In this document: one piece after another, positions 32,138-39,419 of the stretch | Layout: each line of letters opens with the position of its first letter | Numbering within the stretch: the first letter of the stretch is position 1 | Source of the DNA: Verrucomicrobiota bacterium | Lineage (GTDB): Bacteria > Verrucomicrobiota > Verrucomicrobiia > Verrucomicrobiales > Verrucomicrobiaceae | Direction of reading: 5' to 3' | DNA length: 39,419 nt | Assembly (NCBI GenBank): GCA_009885695.1 | Contig: VFKE01000181.1 | Location: forward strand, 1-39,419 | Program-made: the position numbers and the translations under genes | Notes under the pieces: generated by a model | The model's database searches: none | What the model was told of the DNA's origin: nothing | What the model saw: the letters and a program-made list of their open reading frames with translations, nothing else

Positions 32138-34252
32138 TTATGACAACCCTGCCCGTGCCAGTAGCGCGTTGGGATCGGGATCGCGGCCCATGAAATCGCG
32201 GAAGAGCTTCGCGGGGTCTTCGCTGTTGCCTTTGCTCAGAATGCAGTCGCGCAGGGCGCGACCGACTTGAGGATTGAGCACGCCTTCTTTCTGGAAGCGG
32301 GTGAACGCATCGGCGTCCAGCACTTCAGCCCATTTGTAACTATAGTAGCTGGCAGCGTAGCCCACGGGGCTGCTGAAGAGATGGCCGAAACGACGCGCCA
32401 TCGTGGGCGGATCGGTTTGCGTGGGAAAAATGTAATCAGCAAGTATTATACGCGCAAGCTTGTCTAGGTCGGCAGGCTCATCTGCGGCGTGGTGCATGTG
32501 CAGCTCGAGGTCGAGCTTGCCCATGCCGAGCTGACGCATCATGGCTACCGCGCTCATGTAATTGCGGGCGGCGATCATTTTCTTGAAGAGCCCGCCGGGG
32601 ATGCGTTCGCCGGTTTCGTGGTGTTTCGCAAAGAAATCGAGACTCTCCCGCTCCCAGCAGAAGTTTTCCATGATCTGTGAGGGAAGTTCGACGAAATCCC
32701 ACGCGACATTCACGCCATTCAGGCTGGGGATTTCCACGTTGCCGAGGAGCTGGTGCAGCAGGTGGCCAAATTCATGGAATACCGTGCATACTTCGTCGTG
32801 TGTCAGCAACGCCTGCTTCCCGCCAACGGGCGGCGTCATGTTGCCGCAAATGAGGCCGAGGTGCGGCCGGCGGTCCTGGGAACTGTCGCCGGGCCAGCCG
32901 CCCTTGAGATAGTTCATCCACGCGCCACTGCGTTTGGAGTCACGCGGATGCCAGTCAGCATAGAAGCTGCCGATGTGTGCGCCACCGCCATTGCGAACTT
33001 CGTAGAAAGTCACTTCGGGATGCCAGACTTCGACCGGTTCGGATTTCGCTGGCTTCGTGCTGGCCGGACCAGATTTTCCGACTTCGATAAAAGTCGCTTC
33101 ACGGCGGCTGATGCGGATGTCGAAGAGGCGCTCGGCCAGCCGGAACATGCCGTCGAGCACGCCGCCGACGGGGAAATAAGGACGGAGCTGTTCTTCGTCG
33201 AAATCATATTGCTCGCGCCGGCGCTTCTCGCTCCACCAGGCAATTTCCCAAGGTTCGAGCAACCGCACGGGCTGGTGCCATTTGTCGGCGCAGTATTCCT
33301 GCAAGGCGATGATCTCGCGATCGAACGCGGACTTGACCTTGTCATGCAGCTCCTCTGTGAAGCCAAGCGCAGTGGCGCCATTCCTTGCCATGCGACGTTC
33401 GAGAATATGATCCGCGAAGTGGTTTTTTCCGAGCAGCTTTGATTTTTCATGGCGCAGCCGGAGAATCTTCCAGACCAGTTCCGTGTTATCGAAGCTGCCG
33501 ACCCGACCGACCGTGCAACTGCCTTCCCAGGCCTGCTTGCGAATGACGTTGTCGTCGAGATGCTCCATCAGCGGAATGAGCGAAGGAGCCTTCAGCGTGA
33601 AGCGATAGCGCGGGTTCTCCACTGTGCCCAGTCCCTTGGACTCCGCGTCAGCTCGTGCCGCATCGATCGCGCCTGGTGGCAGCCCCTTGAGTTTATCCAC
33701 GGAATCAATCACGATTTCCCACGCGTTGGTGGAGTCGAGCACGTTCTCGGAATACTTCTGCGTCACCTGTGACAACTCAGCTTCTATCTCCTCGAGCCGT
33801 TTCTTTTTTTCCGGCGGCAGTTCCGCGCCGTGCTGGCGGAAGTAGGCGAGTGCTTCTTCGAGCGCGCGCTGGCGGGTGCCGGTGAGTGACTTGGCCTCGT
33901 CCGTCTGCGAGTAGGTGAGCACCAGATCCCAGAGATGTTCGTTGAGCGGGATCTTGGCGAAGAATGCGCTGACCGCCGGAAGCATTTTATTGTGTGCCTC
34001 GCGTAAGGCAGGGGAGTTGCAGACAGCGTCCAGGTGCGTCACCAGCCCCCATGACTCGTTCAACAAACGCAGAGCCTTTTCCTGGGCGAGTATGACGCTC
34101 TCGAAAGTCAGCCGGCCGCGATCCTGATTGATGACTGTATCCAGTGCCTGGCTGGCACGAGAAAGGGCAAGTGTGATGTCATTTTCGACCGCCACCGGCT
34201 CGAGTGTGGACCAGCGGGTATGGAAGGATTCGTCGAGGAAGGGATGGGGCAT
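32138..34252 (-). CDS. prlC: M3-family oligopeptidase (oligopeptidase A type)
   Basis: A 704-residue cytoplasmic zinc metallopeptidase that degrades short peptides. The zinc motif HExxH is in VFHEFGHLLHQLLG (about residue 492-498), with the third ligand Glu expected in the downstream PSQIMENFCWERESL segment. The N-terminal helical domain (ALSRASQALDTVIN, LEEALAYFRQHGAELP) and the C-terminal GYAASYYSYKWAEVLDADAF are typical. A short Pro/Ser/Lys-rich stretch (SGPASTKPAKSEPV) interrupts the middle. It starts six bases after the serA stop on the same strand, so the two are probably co-transcribed and translationally coupled. No signal peptide. Length agrees with the E. coli enzyme (680). Confidence 0.93.
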   Translation of the reverse strand: MPHPFLDESFHTRWSTLEPVAVENDITLALSRASQALDTVINQDRGRLTFESVILAQEKALRLLNESWGLVTHLDAVCNSPALREAHNKMLPAVSAFFAKIPLNEHLWDLVLTYSQTDEAKSLTGTRQRALEEALAYFRQHGAELPPEKKKRLEEIEAELSQVTQKYSENVLDSTNAWEIVIDSVDKLKGLPPGAIDAARADAESKGLGTVENPRYRFTLKAPSLIPLMEHLDDNVIRKQAWEGSCTVGRVGSFDNTELVWKILRLRHEKSKLLGKNHFADHILERRMARNGATALGFTEELHDKVKSAFDREIIALQEYCADKWHQPVRLLEPWEIAWWSEKRRREQYDFDEEQLRPYFPVGGVLDGMFRLAERLFDIRISRREATFIEVGKSGPASTKPAKSEPVEVWHPEVTFYEVRNGGGAHIGSFYADWHPRDSKRSGAWMNYLKGGWPGDSSQDRRPHLGLICGNMTPPVGGKQALLTHDEVCTVFHEFGHLLHQLLGNVEIPSLNGVNVAWDFVELPSQIMENFCWERESLDFFAKHHETGERIPGGLFKKMIAARNYMSAVAMMRQLGMGKLDLELHMHHAADEPADLDKLARIILADYIFPTQTDPPTMARRFGHLFSSPVGYAASYYSYKWAEVLDADAFTRFQKEGVLNPQVGRALRDCILSKGNSEDPAKLFRDFMGRDPDPNALLARAGLS

Positions 34253-34258
34253 AATGAA

Positions 34259-35872
34259 CTAGGCTTCCACCACCACGCAGTGGATGTTTTTCACGCCCTC
34301 GATTTTTTTGAGGTCGTTCAGGACGGCTTCGTTCGGCGTGGTATCCAGGGTCAGCAGAGTCAGCGCGGTTCCGCCCTCGACATTTCGGCTCAAACTCATG
34401 TTGGCGATGTTGACCTTGTGCTTGCCGAGGATGGTACCGTAGGCGCCAATCATTCCGGGCTGGTCGGTGTTCTCCAAAAGAAGCAAGGTGCCTTCCGGCT
34501 TCGCTTCCACGCGGCGTCCGTTAATCCTCACGATGCGCGGGTCGCCGCCGAAGAAGGAACCGGCGATCACGGCAGTCTGTGCGGCGTTGCCGACATGGAC
34601 TTCAATGAGGTCGCTAAACTCGCAGGGCTCCGGCAGACGGCTTTCCGTGAAACGCAGGCCGAGATTTTCTGCACTGCTGATGGCATTGATGAGATTCACC
34701 TGATCCGCACCCATGGGCCTTTCCAGATAGCCCTTGAGCACTCCCCGTGAGACGAGAGTGGTGTCGAGTTTGCCGAGGTTCCCGCTGTAGTTCACGCGGA
34801 GGAACTCCGCACGTTGCGGGGCGATTTGTGAGATGAGGCGGCCGAGGATTTCACCGAAGCGGAGGAAGGGGCCGATCTCGGCGAGAGTCTTGGGATCAAC
34901 GTTCGGCATGTTGATGGCGTTGACGACGGTGCCTTCAAGAAGGTTCGCTTTGACTTGTTCGGCGATTTCGATGCCGACGCTTTCCTGCGCTTCTTCGGTG
35001 GAGGCGCCGAGGTGCGGGGTGAAGACGACGTTCGGAGCCTTGAGCAATGGATAGTCTGCGGGCGGTGGCTCCACTTCATAGACATCGAGCGCCGCGCCTC
35101 CGACCTGGCCCTCCACGAGGAGCTTCGCCAGCGCGTTGTCGTCGATCAGTCCGCCGCGAGCGCAGTTGATGACGCGCACGCCTTTCTTGCAGTGGCGCAA
35201 ACGCGTCTCATTGAGCATGTGCTTGGTCTCCGCAGTGAGCGGCATATGCATCGTGATAAAGTCCGCGTCCTTCACCGCGTCGTCGAGGTTGTCGCGCAGT
35301 TCAACATTGAGCATCTGGGCGCGATTGGCGCTGAGATAGGGGTCGTAGGCCACGACTTTCATGCCGAAGGCCTGGGCGCGTTTGGCAAACTCAGTGCCGA
35401 TGCGGCCCATGCCGAGGACGGCGAGTGTCTTCTTGTTTACTTCCGTGCCACTGAAGCTTTTCCGGTCCCACTTGCCGGCCACGATGCTGGCGTGTGCCTG
35501 CGGGGTCTTGCGGGAAAGGGCCATCATCAAAGTGAAAGCCTGTTCTGCTGTCGAGATGGTGTTGCCGCCGGGCGTGTTCATCACCACGACGCCGTGTTTG
35601 GAGGCGGCGGGGATGTCGATGTTGTCCACGCCAACACCGGCGCGGCCGACGACCTTCAGGTTTTTCGCGGCATCAAGCACCTTCGCGGTCACCTTGGCTC
35701 CGCTGCGGACAATGATCGCGTGCACATCGCGCGAGGCCTCGATCATCGCGTCCTCGGCCTTCAGGTTCATGTTCACCACCACATCGAACGAAGGTTCCGT
35801 CTTCAGGAGATCGATGCCGATGGTGGAAATGGGATCGTTGTTGCCTGCGATGAGAATTTTGAACTTGGCCAT
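34259..35872 (-). CDS. serA: D-3-phosphoglycerate dehydrogenase
   Basis: The first enzyme of serine biosynthesis, oxidising 3-phosphoglycerate with NAD+. At 537 residues it is the long form. The substrate/NAD domains (1-310) carry VGRAGVGVDNIDIPAASKHG, LGMGRIGTEFAKRAQAFGM, the catalytic Arg in INCARGGLIDD and the His/Glu region in FTPHLGASTEEAQESVG. An intervening domain (about 320-455) precedes a C-terminal ACT domain (LLLENTDQPGMIGAYGTILG onward), which usually binds serine for feedback inhibition. It is the first gene of a serA-prlC pair and is divergent from ilvD across 124 bases. The leader is C-rich, without a Shine-Dalgarno. Confidence 0.96.
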   Translation of the reverse strand: MAKFKILIAGNNDPISTIGIDLLKTEPSFDVVVNMNLKAEDAMIEASRDVHAIIVRSGAKVTAKVLDAAKNLKVVGRAGVGVDNIDIPAASKHGVVVMNTPGGNTISTAEQAFTLMMALSRKTPQAHASIVAGKWDRKSFSGTEVNKKTLAVLGMGRIGTEFAKRAQAFGMKVVAYDPYLSANRAQMLNVELRDNLDDAVKDADFITMHMPLTAETKHMLNETRLRHCKKGVRVINCARGGLIDDNALAKLLVEGQVGGAALDVYEVEPPPADYPLLKAPNVVFTPHLGASTEEAQESVGIEIAEQVKANLLEGTVVNAINMPNVDPKTLAEIGPFLRFGEILGRLISQIAPQRAEFLRVNYSGNLGKLDTTLVSRGVLKGYLERPMGADQVNLINAISSAENLGLRFTESRLPEPCEFSDLIEVHVGNAAQTAVIAGSFFGGDPRIVRINGRRVEAKPEGTLLLLENTDQPGMIGAYGTILGKHKVNIANMSLSRNVEGGTALTLLTLDTTPNEAVLNDLKKIEGVKNIHCVVVEA

Positions 35873-35996
35873 AAGAGGGGGGACAGGCTAGCACGGGGTG
35901 CCGTGGGCTCAAGCGTGGAATGCTCCAATTCGCCATCCCTGGCCGGAGCAGTGTTGTGCTTGAACATTCCGTGCGCCGTCGCATCTTCCGCGCCAT

Positions 35997-37718
35997 ATGT
36001 CCTCCAGATCAAAATCAGCAGCCCGGTCCGACCTGCACCGCAAACACAGCGCCATCGTGGTCGATGGTGTCGAGCGCGCCCCTTCCCGGGCTATGCTTCA
36101 CGCCGTTGGTTTTACTCGGAAAGACTTCAATAAATCGCAGATCGGCATCGCCAGCACCTGGAGCATGGTCACGCCGTGCAACATGCACATCGACCGCCTG
36201 GCCAAAGAGAGCGCTAAAGGCGTGGATGCCGCCGGCGGAAAGAGCATCATCTTCAACACTATCACCATCTCCGACGGCATCTCCATGGGCACGGAGGGGA
36301 TGAAGTATTCATTGGTCTCGCGTGAAGTGATCGCGGATTCGATTGAAACCGTGGTCGGTTGCGAAGGCATGGATGGTTTTGTCGCCATCGGAGGTTGTGA
36401 CAAGAACATGCCGGCCTGCATCATGGCCATGGGGCGCATGAACCGGCCTAGTGTGTTTGTCTACGGCGGCACCATCCTGCCGGGTTGCGTTGGCTTGGAT
36501 AAACGCGATGCCGACATCGTCACGGTGTTTGAAGCCGTGGGCCGACATGCAAGCGGTCTGATCACGAACAAGGAACTCGCGGACATCGAGGCGCACGCCA
36601 TCCCGGGCGAGGGAAGCTGCGGCGGCATGTATACCGCGAACACCATGGCCAGCGCCATCGAAGGACTGGGGATGAGTCTGCCTAATTCCGGCGCGCAGGC
36701 CGCCGTCTCGAATGAGAAACTCATGGACTGCTTCGATGCCGGTGCCGCCGTGATGAACATGATCAAACGCGGCATCACGCCGCGCGACATCATGACCAAG
36801 GAAGCTTTCGAGAATGCGATCACGCTGATCATCACGCTCGGTGGTTCGACGAATGCTGTGCTGCACTTGATCGCCATGGCGCACAGCGCAGGCGTGAAGC
36901 TGGGCATTGAAGACTTTGTTCGCATCGGCAAGAAGACGCCGGTGCTGGCGGATGTGAAGCCCAGTGGAAAGTATTTCATGAACGACCTTGTCAAAATTGG
37001 CGGCACCGTGCCGCTCATTCGCTTGTTGATCGCCGAGGGCTTGATGCACGGCGACTGCCTCACCGTCACCAGCAAGACGATGAAGGAGAACATGAAGAAC
37101 AGCAAAATCTTCTGGCCGAAGAACCAGCAGATCGTGCGTCCGCTGAGCAACCCGCTCAAAAAAGACAGTCACCTCGTCATCTTCAAAGGCAACCTCTGTC
37201 CCGGCGGTGCCGTCGGCAAAATCAGCGGCAAGGAAGGCCTCAAGTTCAGCGGCAAAGCCATCGTGTTCGAATCCGAAGAAACCGCGCTGCAAGCCATCCT
37301 GAATGACAAAGTAAAAAAAGGCCACGTCATCGTCGTGCGCATGGAAGGACCGAAGGGAGGTCCCGGCATGAGAGAAATGCTCTCACCCACCAGCGCCATC
37401 ATGGGCAAAGGCTTGGGCAAGGATGTGGCCTTTATCACCGATGGAAGATTCAGCGGCGGCAGTCACGGGTTTGTGGTGGGCCACGTTACGCCCGAGGCGT
37501 TTGTTGGCGGGCCGATCGCCGTCATTAAAAACGGGGACGCCATTACCATTGATGCCGAGAAACGCGCGATTTCGCTGGGTATTTCCGCAGTGGAGTTGAA
37601 GTCACGACTCGCCAGGTGGAAACAGCCGAAGCCGCACTACACGCGCGGGGTGCTGGCGAAGTATGCCAAGCTCACCAGCAATGCGAGTTTGGGGGCGGTG
37701 ACGGATTTGGGGTTGTGA
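35997..37718 (+). CDS. ilvD: Dihydroxy-acid dehydratase
   Basis: An iron-sulfur dehydratase of branched-chain amino acid synthesis, converting 2,3-dihydroxy acids to 2-oxo acids. The 573 residues match the family. The cluster-binding cysteines are in [12 protein letters not shown] (Cys61), [18 protein letters not shown] and [14 protein letters not shown]. The C-terminal half has [30 protein letters not shown] and [20 protein letters not shown] with the catalytic Ser. No other ilv or leu gene is in the window. The start at [20 protein letters not shown] is consistent, though internal starts cannot be excluded. Confidence 0.97.
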   Translation: MSSRSKSAARSDLHRKHSAIVVDGVERAPSRAMLHAVGFTRKDFNKSQIGIASTWSMVTPCNMHIDRLAKESAKGVDAAGGKSIIFNTITISDGISMGTEGMKYSLVSREVIADSIETVVGCEGMDGFVAIGGCDKNMPACIMAMGRMNRPSVFVYGGTILPGCVGLDKRDADIVTVFEAVGRHASGLITNKELADIEAHAIPGEGSCGGMYTANTMASAIEGLGMSLPNSGAQAAVSNEKLMDCFDAGAAVMNMIKRGITPRDIMTKEAFENAITLIITLGGSTNAVLHLIAMAHSAGVKLGIEDFVRIGKKTPVLADVKPSGKYFMNDLVKIGGTVPLIRLLIAEGLMHGDCLTVTSKTMKENMKNSKIFWPKNQQIVRPLSNPLKKDSHLVIFKGNLCPGGAVGKISGKEGLKFSGKAIVFESEETALQAILNDKVKKGHVIVVRMEGPKGGPGMREMLSPTSAIMGKGLGKDVAFITDGRFSGGSHGFVVGHVTPEAFVGGPIAVIKNGDAITIDAEKRAISLGISAVELKSRLARWKQPKPHYTRGVLAKYAKLTSNASLGAVTDLGL

Positions 37719-37723
37719 TGGCG

Positions 37724-37742
37724 AGTTCCCAAATTGGGAACT
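37724..37742. promoter_or_regulatory. Perfect palindrome between ilvD and the HigBA pair
   Basis: AGTTCCCAA-A-TTGGGAACT is a perfect 9-base inverted repeat around one base, five bases after the ilvD stop and 39 bases before the toxin start. It is a good candidate for the operator bound by the HigA antitoxin. It is followed by TTTTG, so it might instead act as a weak terminator for ilvD. Confidence 0.6.
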
Positions 37743-37780
37743 TTTGAGCTTGCCTTCTCTCAGAAAACCTGCCAGAATCC

Positions 37781-38074
37781 ATGCGTGTCATCGCCCGCAA
37801 GACCCTGAAGGATTTCTGGAGAGCGCACGCCGATGCCGAGCAACCGCTCAAAGCGTGGTTCGCGGAAGCTTCAGCGACGAAGTGGAAATCCTTCCAGGAC
37901 ATCAAGAAGAGCTACCGTTCGGCTGATGTTTTGCCCGGGAACCGCGTCGTGTTTGACATCAAGGGCAACCGCTATCGACTCATCGTCAAAATCCACTACA
38001 ACACCGGCATCGTCTTCATCCGCTTCATCGGCACCCACGCTGAATACGACAGAATTAATGCCTCTACCATCTGA
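37781..38074 (+). CDS. higB: HigB-type mRNA interferase toxin
   Basis: A 97-residue RelE-superfamily toxin of the HigB type that cuts mRNA on the ribosome. Family features are MRVIARKTLKDFWRAHADAE, the central KSYRSADVLPGNRVVFDIKG, and NRYRLIVKIHYNTGIVFIRF ending in GTHAEYDRI, where the His and Tyr near the C-terminus fit the RNase site. It precedes its antitoxin, the order characteristic of higBA. The pair follows ilvD directly and borders a repeat and transposase zone. The leader lacks a Shine-Dalgarno. Confidence 0.92.
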   Translation: MRVIARKTLKDFWRAHADAEQPLKAWFAEASATKWKSFQDIKKSYRSADVLPGNRVVFDIKGNRYRLIVKIHYNTGIVFIRFIGTHAEYDRINASTI

Positions 38075-38079
38075 CCCCT

Positions 38080-38490
38080 ATGAAACCAAAAGTTCTCAAG
38101 CACAAGGCTGATCATCAGGCCGCGCTGGCGAAGATTGAATCACTTATGGACGCGAAGGCGGGTTCCGCAGCCGAAGCCGATCTGGAGCTGTGGTCGTTGC
38201 TGGTCGAGAACTACGAGCGGGAGCATCATCCCATCGACCCTCCTGATCCCGTGGAAGCCATTCGATTCCGTATGGAACAGCAGGGACTGCGCGCAGTGGA
38301 CATGATGCCATTCTTTAAAAGCAAGAGCCGCGTGTCCGAGGTGCTGGGCCGCAAGCGCCCGCTCACGCTGCCAATGATTCGCGCCTTGTCGGCCGGTTTG
38401 CGAATTCCGGCGGACGTGCTCATTCGCGAACCACGGGCGGGAGCGAAGAGCGGTGCTAGACGCAAGCTGCAAGAAACGTCGACCGCGTAG
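38080..38490 (+). CDS. higA: HigA-type antitoxin with HTH domain
   Basis: A 136-residue antitoxin starting five bases after the HigB stop. The N-terminal half (ALAKIESLMDAKAGSAAEAD) is the HigA-like toxin-contact region. The C-terminal half holds the helix-turn-helix: VEAIRFRMEQQGLRAVDMMP, SKSRVSEVLGRKRPLTLPMI and RALSAGLRIPADVLI. The last codons, ending in the stop at 38488-38490, overlap a GACCGC-GTA-GCGGTC hairpin. The first unit of the downstream REP cluster therefore supplies the stop and possibly the final residues. Confidence 0.9.
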   Translation: MKPKVLKHKADHQAALAKIESLMDAKAGSAAEADLELWSLLVENYEREHHPIDPPDPVEAIRFRMEQQGLRAVDMMPFFKSKSRVSEVLGRKRPLTLPMIRALSAGLRIPADVLIREPRAGAKSGARRKLQETSTA

Positions 38491-38703
38491 CGGTCACGGA
38501 CGGTAGCCGTGGGGTTCAACCCACGGTTGATGCATTCCCATGAGTCTCGTCGCGTAACGACGAAGGAACCCGTTCGCCGACATTGTTTCTCGCTAGAACG
38601 TTGTCCGGGCTGAGGTTCCGGTGTCGCTATGCGACACGGGTTGCTTTGCGCGTGATTCCGTGGGTTGAAACCCACGGCTACCTTCCGGCGTCGCTACGCG
38701 ACG
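38481..38703. repeat. Cluster of REP-type palindromes
   Basis: Six hairpins in 223 bases. They are GACCGC-GTA-GCGGTC (38481-38495), CCGTGGG-GTTCAA-CCCACGG (38507-38526), TCGTCG-CGTAA-CGACGA (38547-38563), GTGTCGC-TAT-GCGACAC (38621-38637), CCGTGGG-TTGAAA-CCCACGG (38658-38677) and CGTCGC-TAC-GCGACG (38689-38703). The two CCGTGGG units, extended by GTAGC/GCTAC, are inverted copies over 24 bases with one mismatch, about 130 bases apart, as in a REPIN. The cluster lies directly downstream of the IS200-like transposase gene at 38790-39242, the usual place for RAYT-associated repeats. No gene is visible in 38491-38789. Confidence 0.8.
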
Positions 38704-38789
38704 AAAGCAATGTCCGTGGGTGGATGCGTTACGCTGGCGGGATGCATTTGTGGCTATCGTGCAATGGCGATGAATTCGGCCGGCTGCGT

Positions 38790-39242
38790 TTATCCAAAAA
38801 TATATTTCTCCTCTGCCGTGATACCATGAATGTGAAGAAACCTACGATACTCATCCTCGAACGTCACATTTTCGTGATGCTCGCGTTGGTTCTGAATGTA
38901 ATGAATCGCGTCCGTGATCTGTGATTTACCAACGGTGAATGCGCCGTAACCATCCTGCCAGCCAAAGCCTTTCATGCCCTTGACTTCGGCGGACAGCCAC
39001 TTCGACGACTCGCCCTTGATGCGTTTTACAACATCACTCAGTGCGAGCGCAGGAGGCATACCGATCAACAAATGCACATGATCTTCCACACCACCGATTT
39101 GTAATGCCTTCACGTCATGCGCGCGGCAGATGCCGCCAAGATAACGCCACACGTCATTTTCCATATCGGATCGCAGCCAGCGCTCGCGGCTCTTCGTCGA
39201 GAAGACAATGTGGTAATGCAGTGAGGTGAAGGTGTTGGCCAT
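38790..39242 (-). CDS. IS200-like transposase / REP-associated tyrosine transposase (Y1_Tnp)
   Basis: A 150-residue single-strand HUH-type transposase. It begins MANTFTSLHYHIVFSTKSRE, has the metal-binding HUH motif at EDHVHLLIGMP (His55, His57), then VVKRIKGESSKWLSAEV and GWQDGYGAFTV. The catalytic Tyr is probably Tyr115 in DAIHYIQNQREHH, and the protein ends EYRRFLHIHGI. The protein appears intact. The IS200/IS605 group and RAYTs share this fold. The adjacent REP cluster and lack of obvious IS ends favour a RAYT. Single-copy RAYTs are thought to move REP sequences, so it is a candidate for mobilising palindromes here. Confidence 0.9.
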   Translation of the reverse strand: MANTFTSLHYHIVFSTKSRERWLRSDMENDVWRYLGGICRAHDVKALQIGGVEDHVHLLIGMPPALALSDVVKRIKGESSKWLSAEVKGMKGFGWQDGYGAFTVGKSQITDAIHYIQNQREHHENVTFEDEYRRFLHIHGITAEEKYIFG

Positions 39243-39369
39243 GGCAAATGGATGGAGGTCAAACGATTCTCGGAGAATTCCGGAGATAGCTCAACAGCCA
39301 AATAATTGTCATTATTGCATCTGGGTATTGACATGACTCCACTAACCCCCAGTGGTAGTGTTTTCTGCG
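39243..39369. other. Gap between the two transposase genes
   Basis: Holds a perfect hairpin AATAAT-TGTC-ATTATT (39301-39316) and CCACT/AGTGG around 39339-39355. TTGACA at 39328-39333 has no good -10. Part of this gap is probably the left end of the IS1595-type element, but its terminal inverted repeat cannot be defined without the right end. Confidence 0.35.
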
Positions 39370-39419
39370 ATGACAGAGGATTATCCACGCACGCTGTTGG
39401 AATTGGAGCGGCGCTTCAG
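39370..39419 (+). CDS. IS1595-type transposase, N-terminal fragment cut by window end
   Basis: An ATG at 39370 opens MTEDYPRTLLELERRF, which I recognise as the usual start of IS1595/ISXO2-type transposases, upstream of their zinc-ribbon domain. Only 16 complete codons are inside the window, so neither the DDE domain nor the element ends can be seen. A DnaA-box-like TTATCCACG lies in these codons by coincidence. Confidence 0.7.
   Translation, partial: MTEDYPRTLLELERRF

Noticed and set aside
35890-35990. GGAATG...CATTCC between serA and ilvD as a shared operator
   Set aside because: Only six bases pair around a long loop, which is expected by chance; no hexamers support a promoter there.

Overview
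This window reads as a GC-rich bacterial chromosome segment, most likely from the Verrucomicrobiota or a close PVC relative. That placement is an inference. It rests on a small bacterial SWIB-domain protein, a squalene-cyclase-family enzyme, large secreted carbohydrate-type proteins, in-frame palindromic inserts of the GVSP...GTPALP type inside housekeeping genes, and the near-total absence of Shine-Dalgarno sequences. I found no rRNA, tRNA or CRISPR array, and no intergenic gap exceeds about 300 bases.

Layout. Positions 1-221 hold a palindromic repeat. From 6716 down to 222, on the minus strand, lie the pyruvate dehydrogenase genes pdhA, pdhB and aceF (E2), then a VapBC-type toxin-antitoxin pair, a lipoprotein N-acetylmuramoyl-L-alanine amidase, and lpdA (E3). 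All four PDH-complex subunits are present. Divergent from pdhA is mnmG, whose leader and body carry a DnaA box and two parS-type palindromes. A convergent RsmC-like methyltransferase follows, then two exported proteins on the plus strand (an SGNH hydrolase and a 1096-residue protein with a possible GH-A/trimerisation-like fold). Next come valS and a class II terpene cyclase. The minus-strand block 23726-20152 encodes a class A penicillin-binding protein, Rex and a small unknown protein. Divergent from it is a MidA/NDUFAF7-type methyltransferase, followed by a Gfo/Idh/MocA oxidoreductase, a PAS histidine kinase, cutA, and an HD-domain YhaM-like exonuclease. Then come the SWIB protein with a clean terminator, uvrB, an M3 oligopeptidase with serA as a tight pair, and ilvD. 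The right end is accessory: a HigBA-type pair, a cluster of REP palindromes, an IS200-like/RAYT transposase, and the first codons of an IS1595-type transposase cut by the window edge.

The most interesting layer is the repeats. Five palindromic elements sit in frame inside valS (three), the terpene cyclase (one) and uvrB (one). They are built from small hairpins with conserved loops and stems that vary by compensatory changes. A second family, a roughly 95-174 bp MITE-like element, occurs twice and supplies the stop codon of the gene beside it both times. A third is a REP cluster next to a RAYT. Other points worth checking are a parS site inside mnmG, a penicillin-binding protein whose transpeptidase SxxK motif reads TAFL, and G-poor leaders, often built of short direct repeats, in place of ribosome binding sites.
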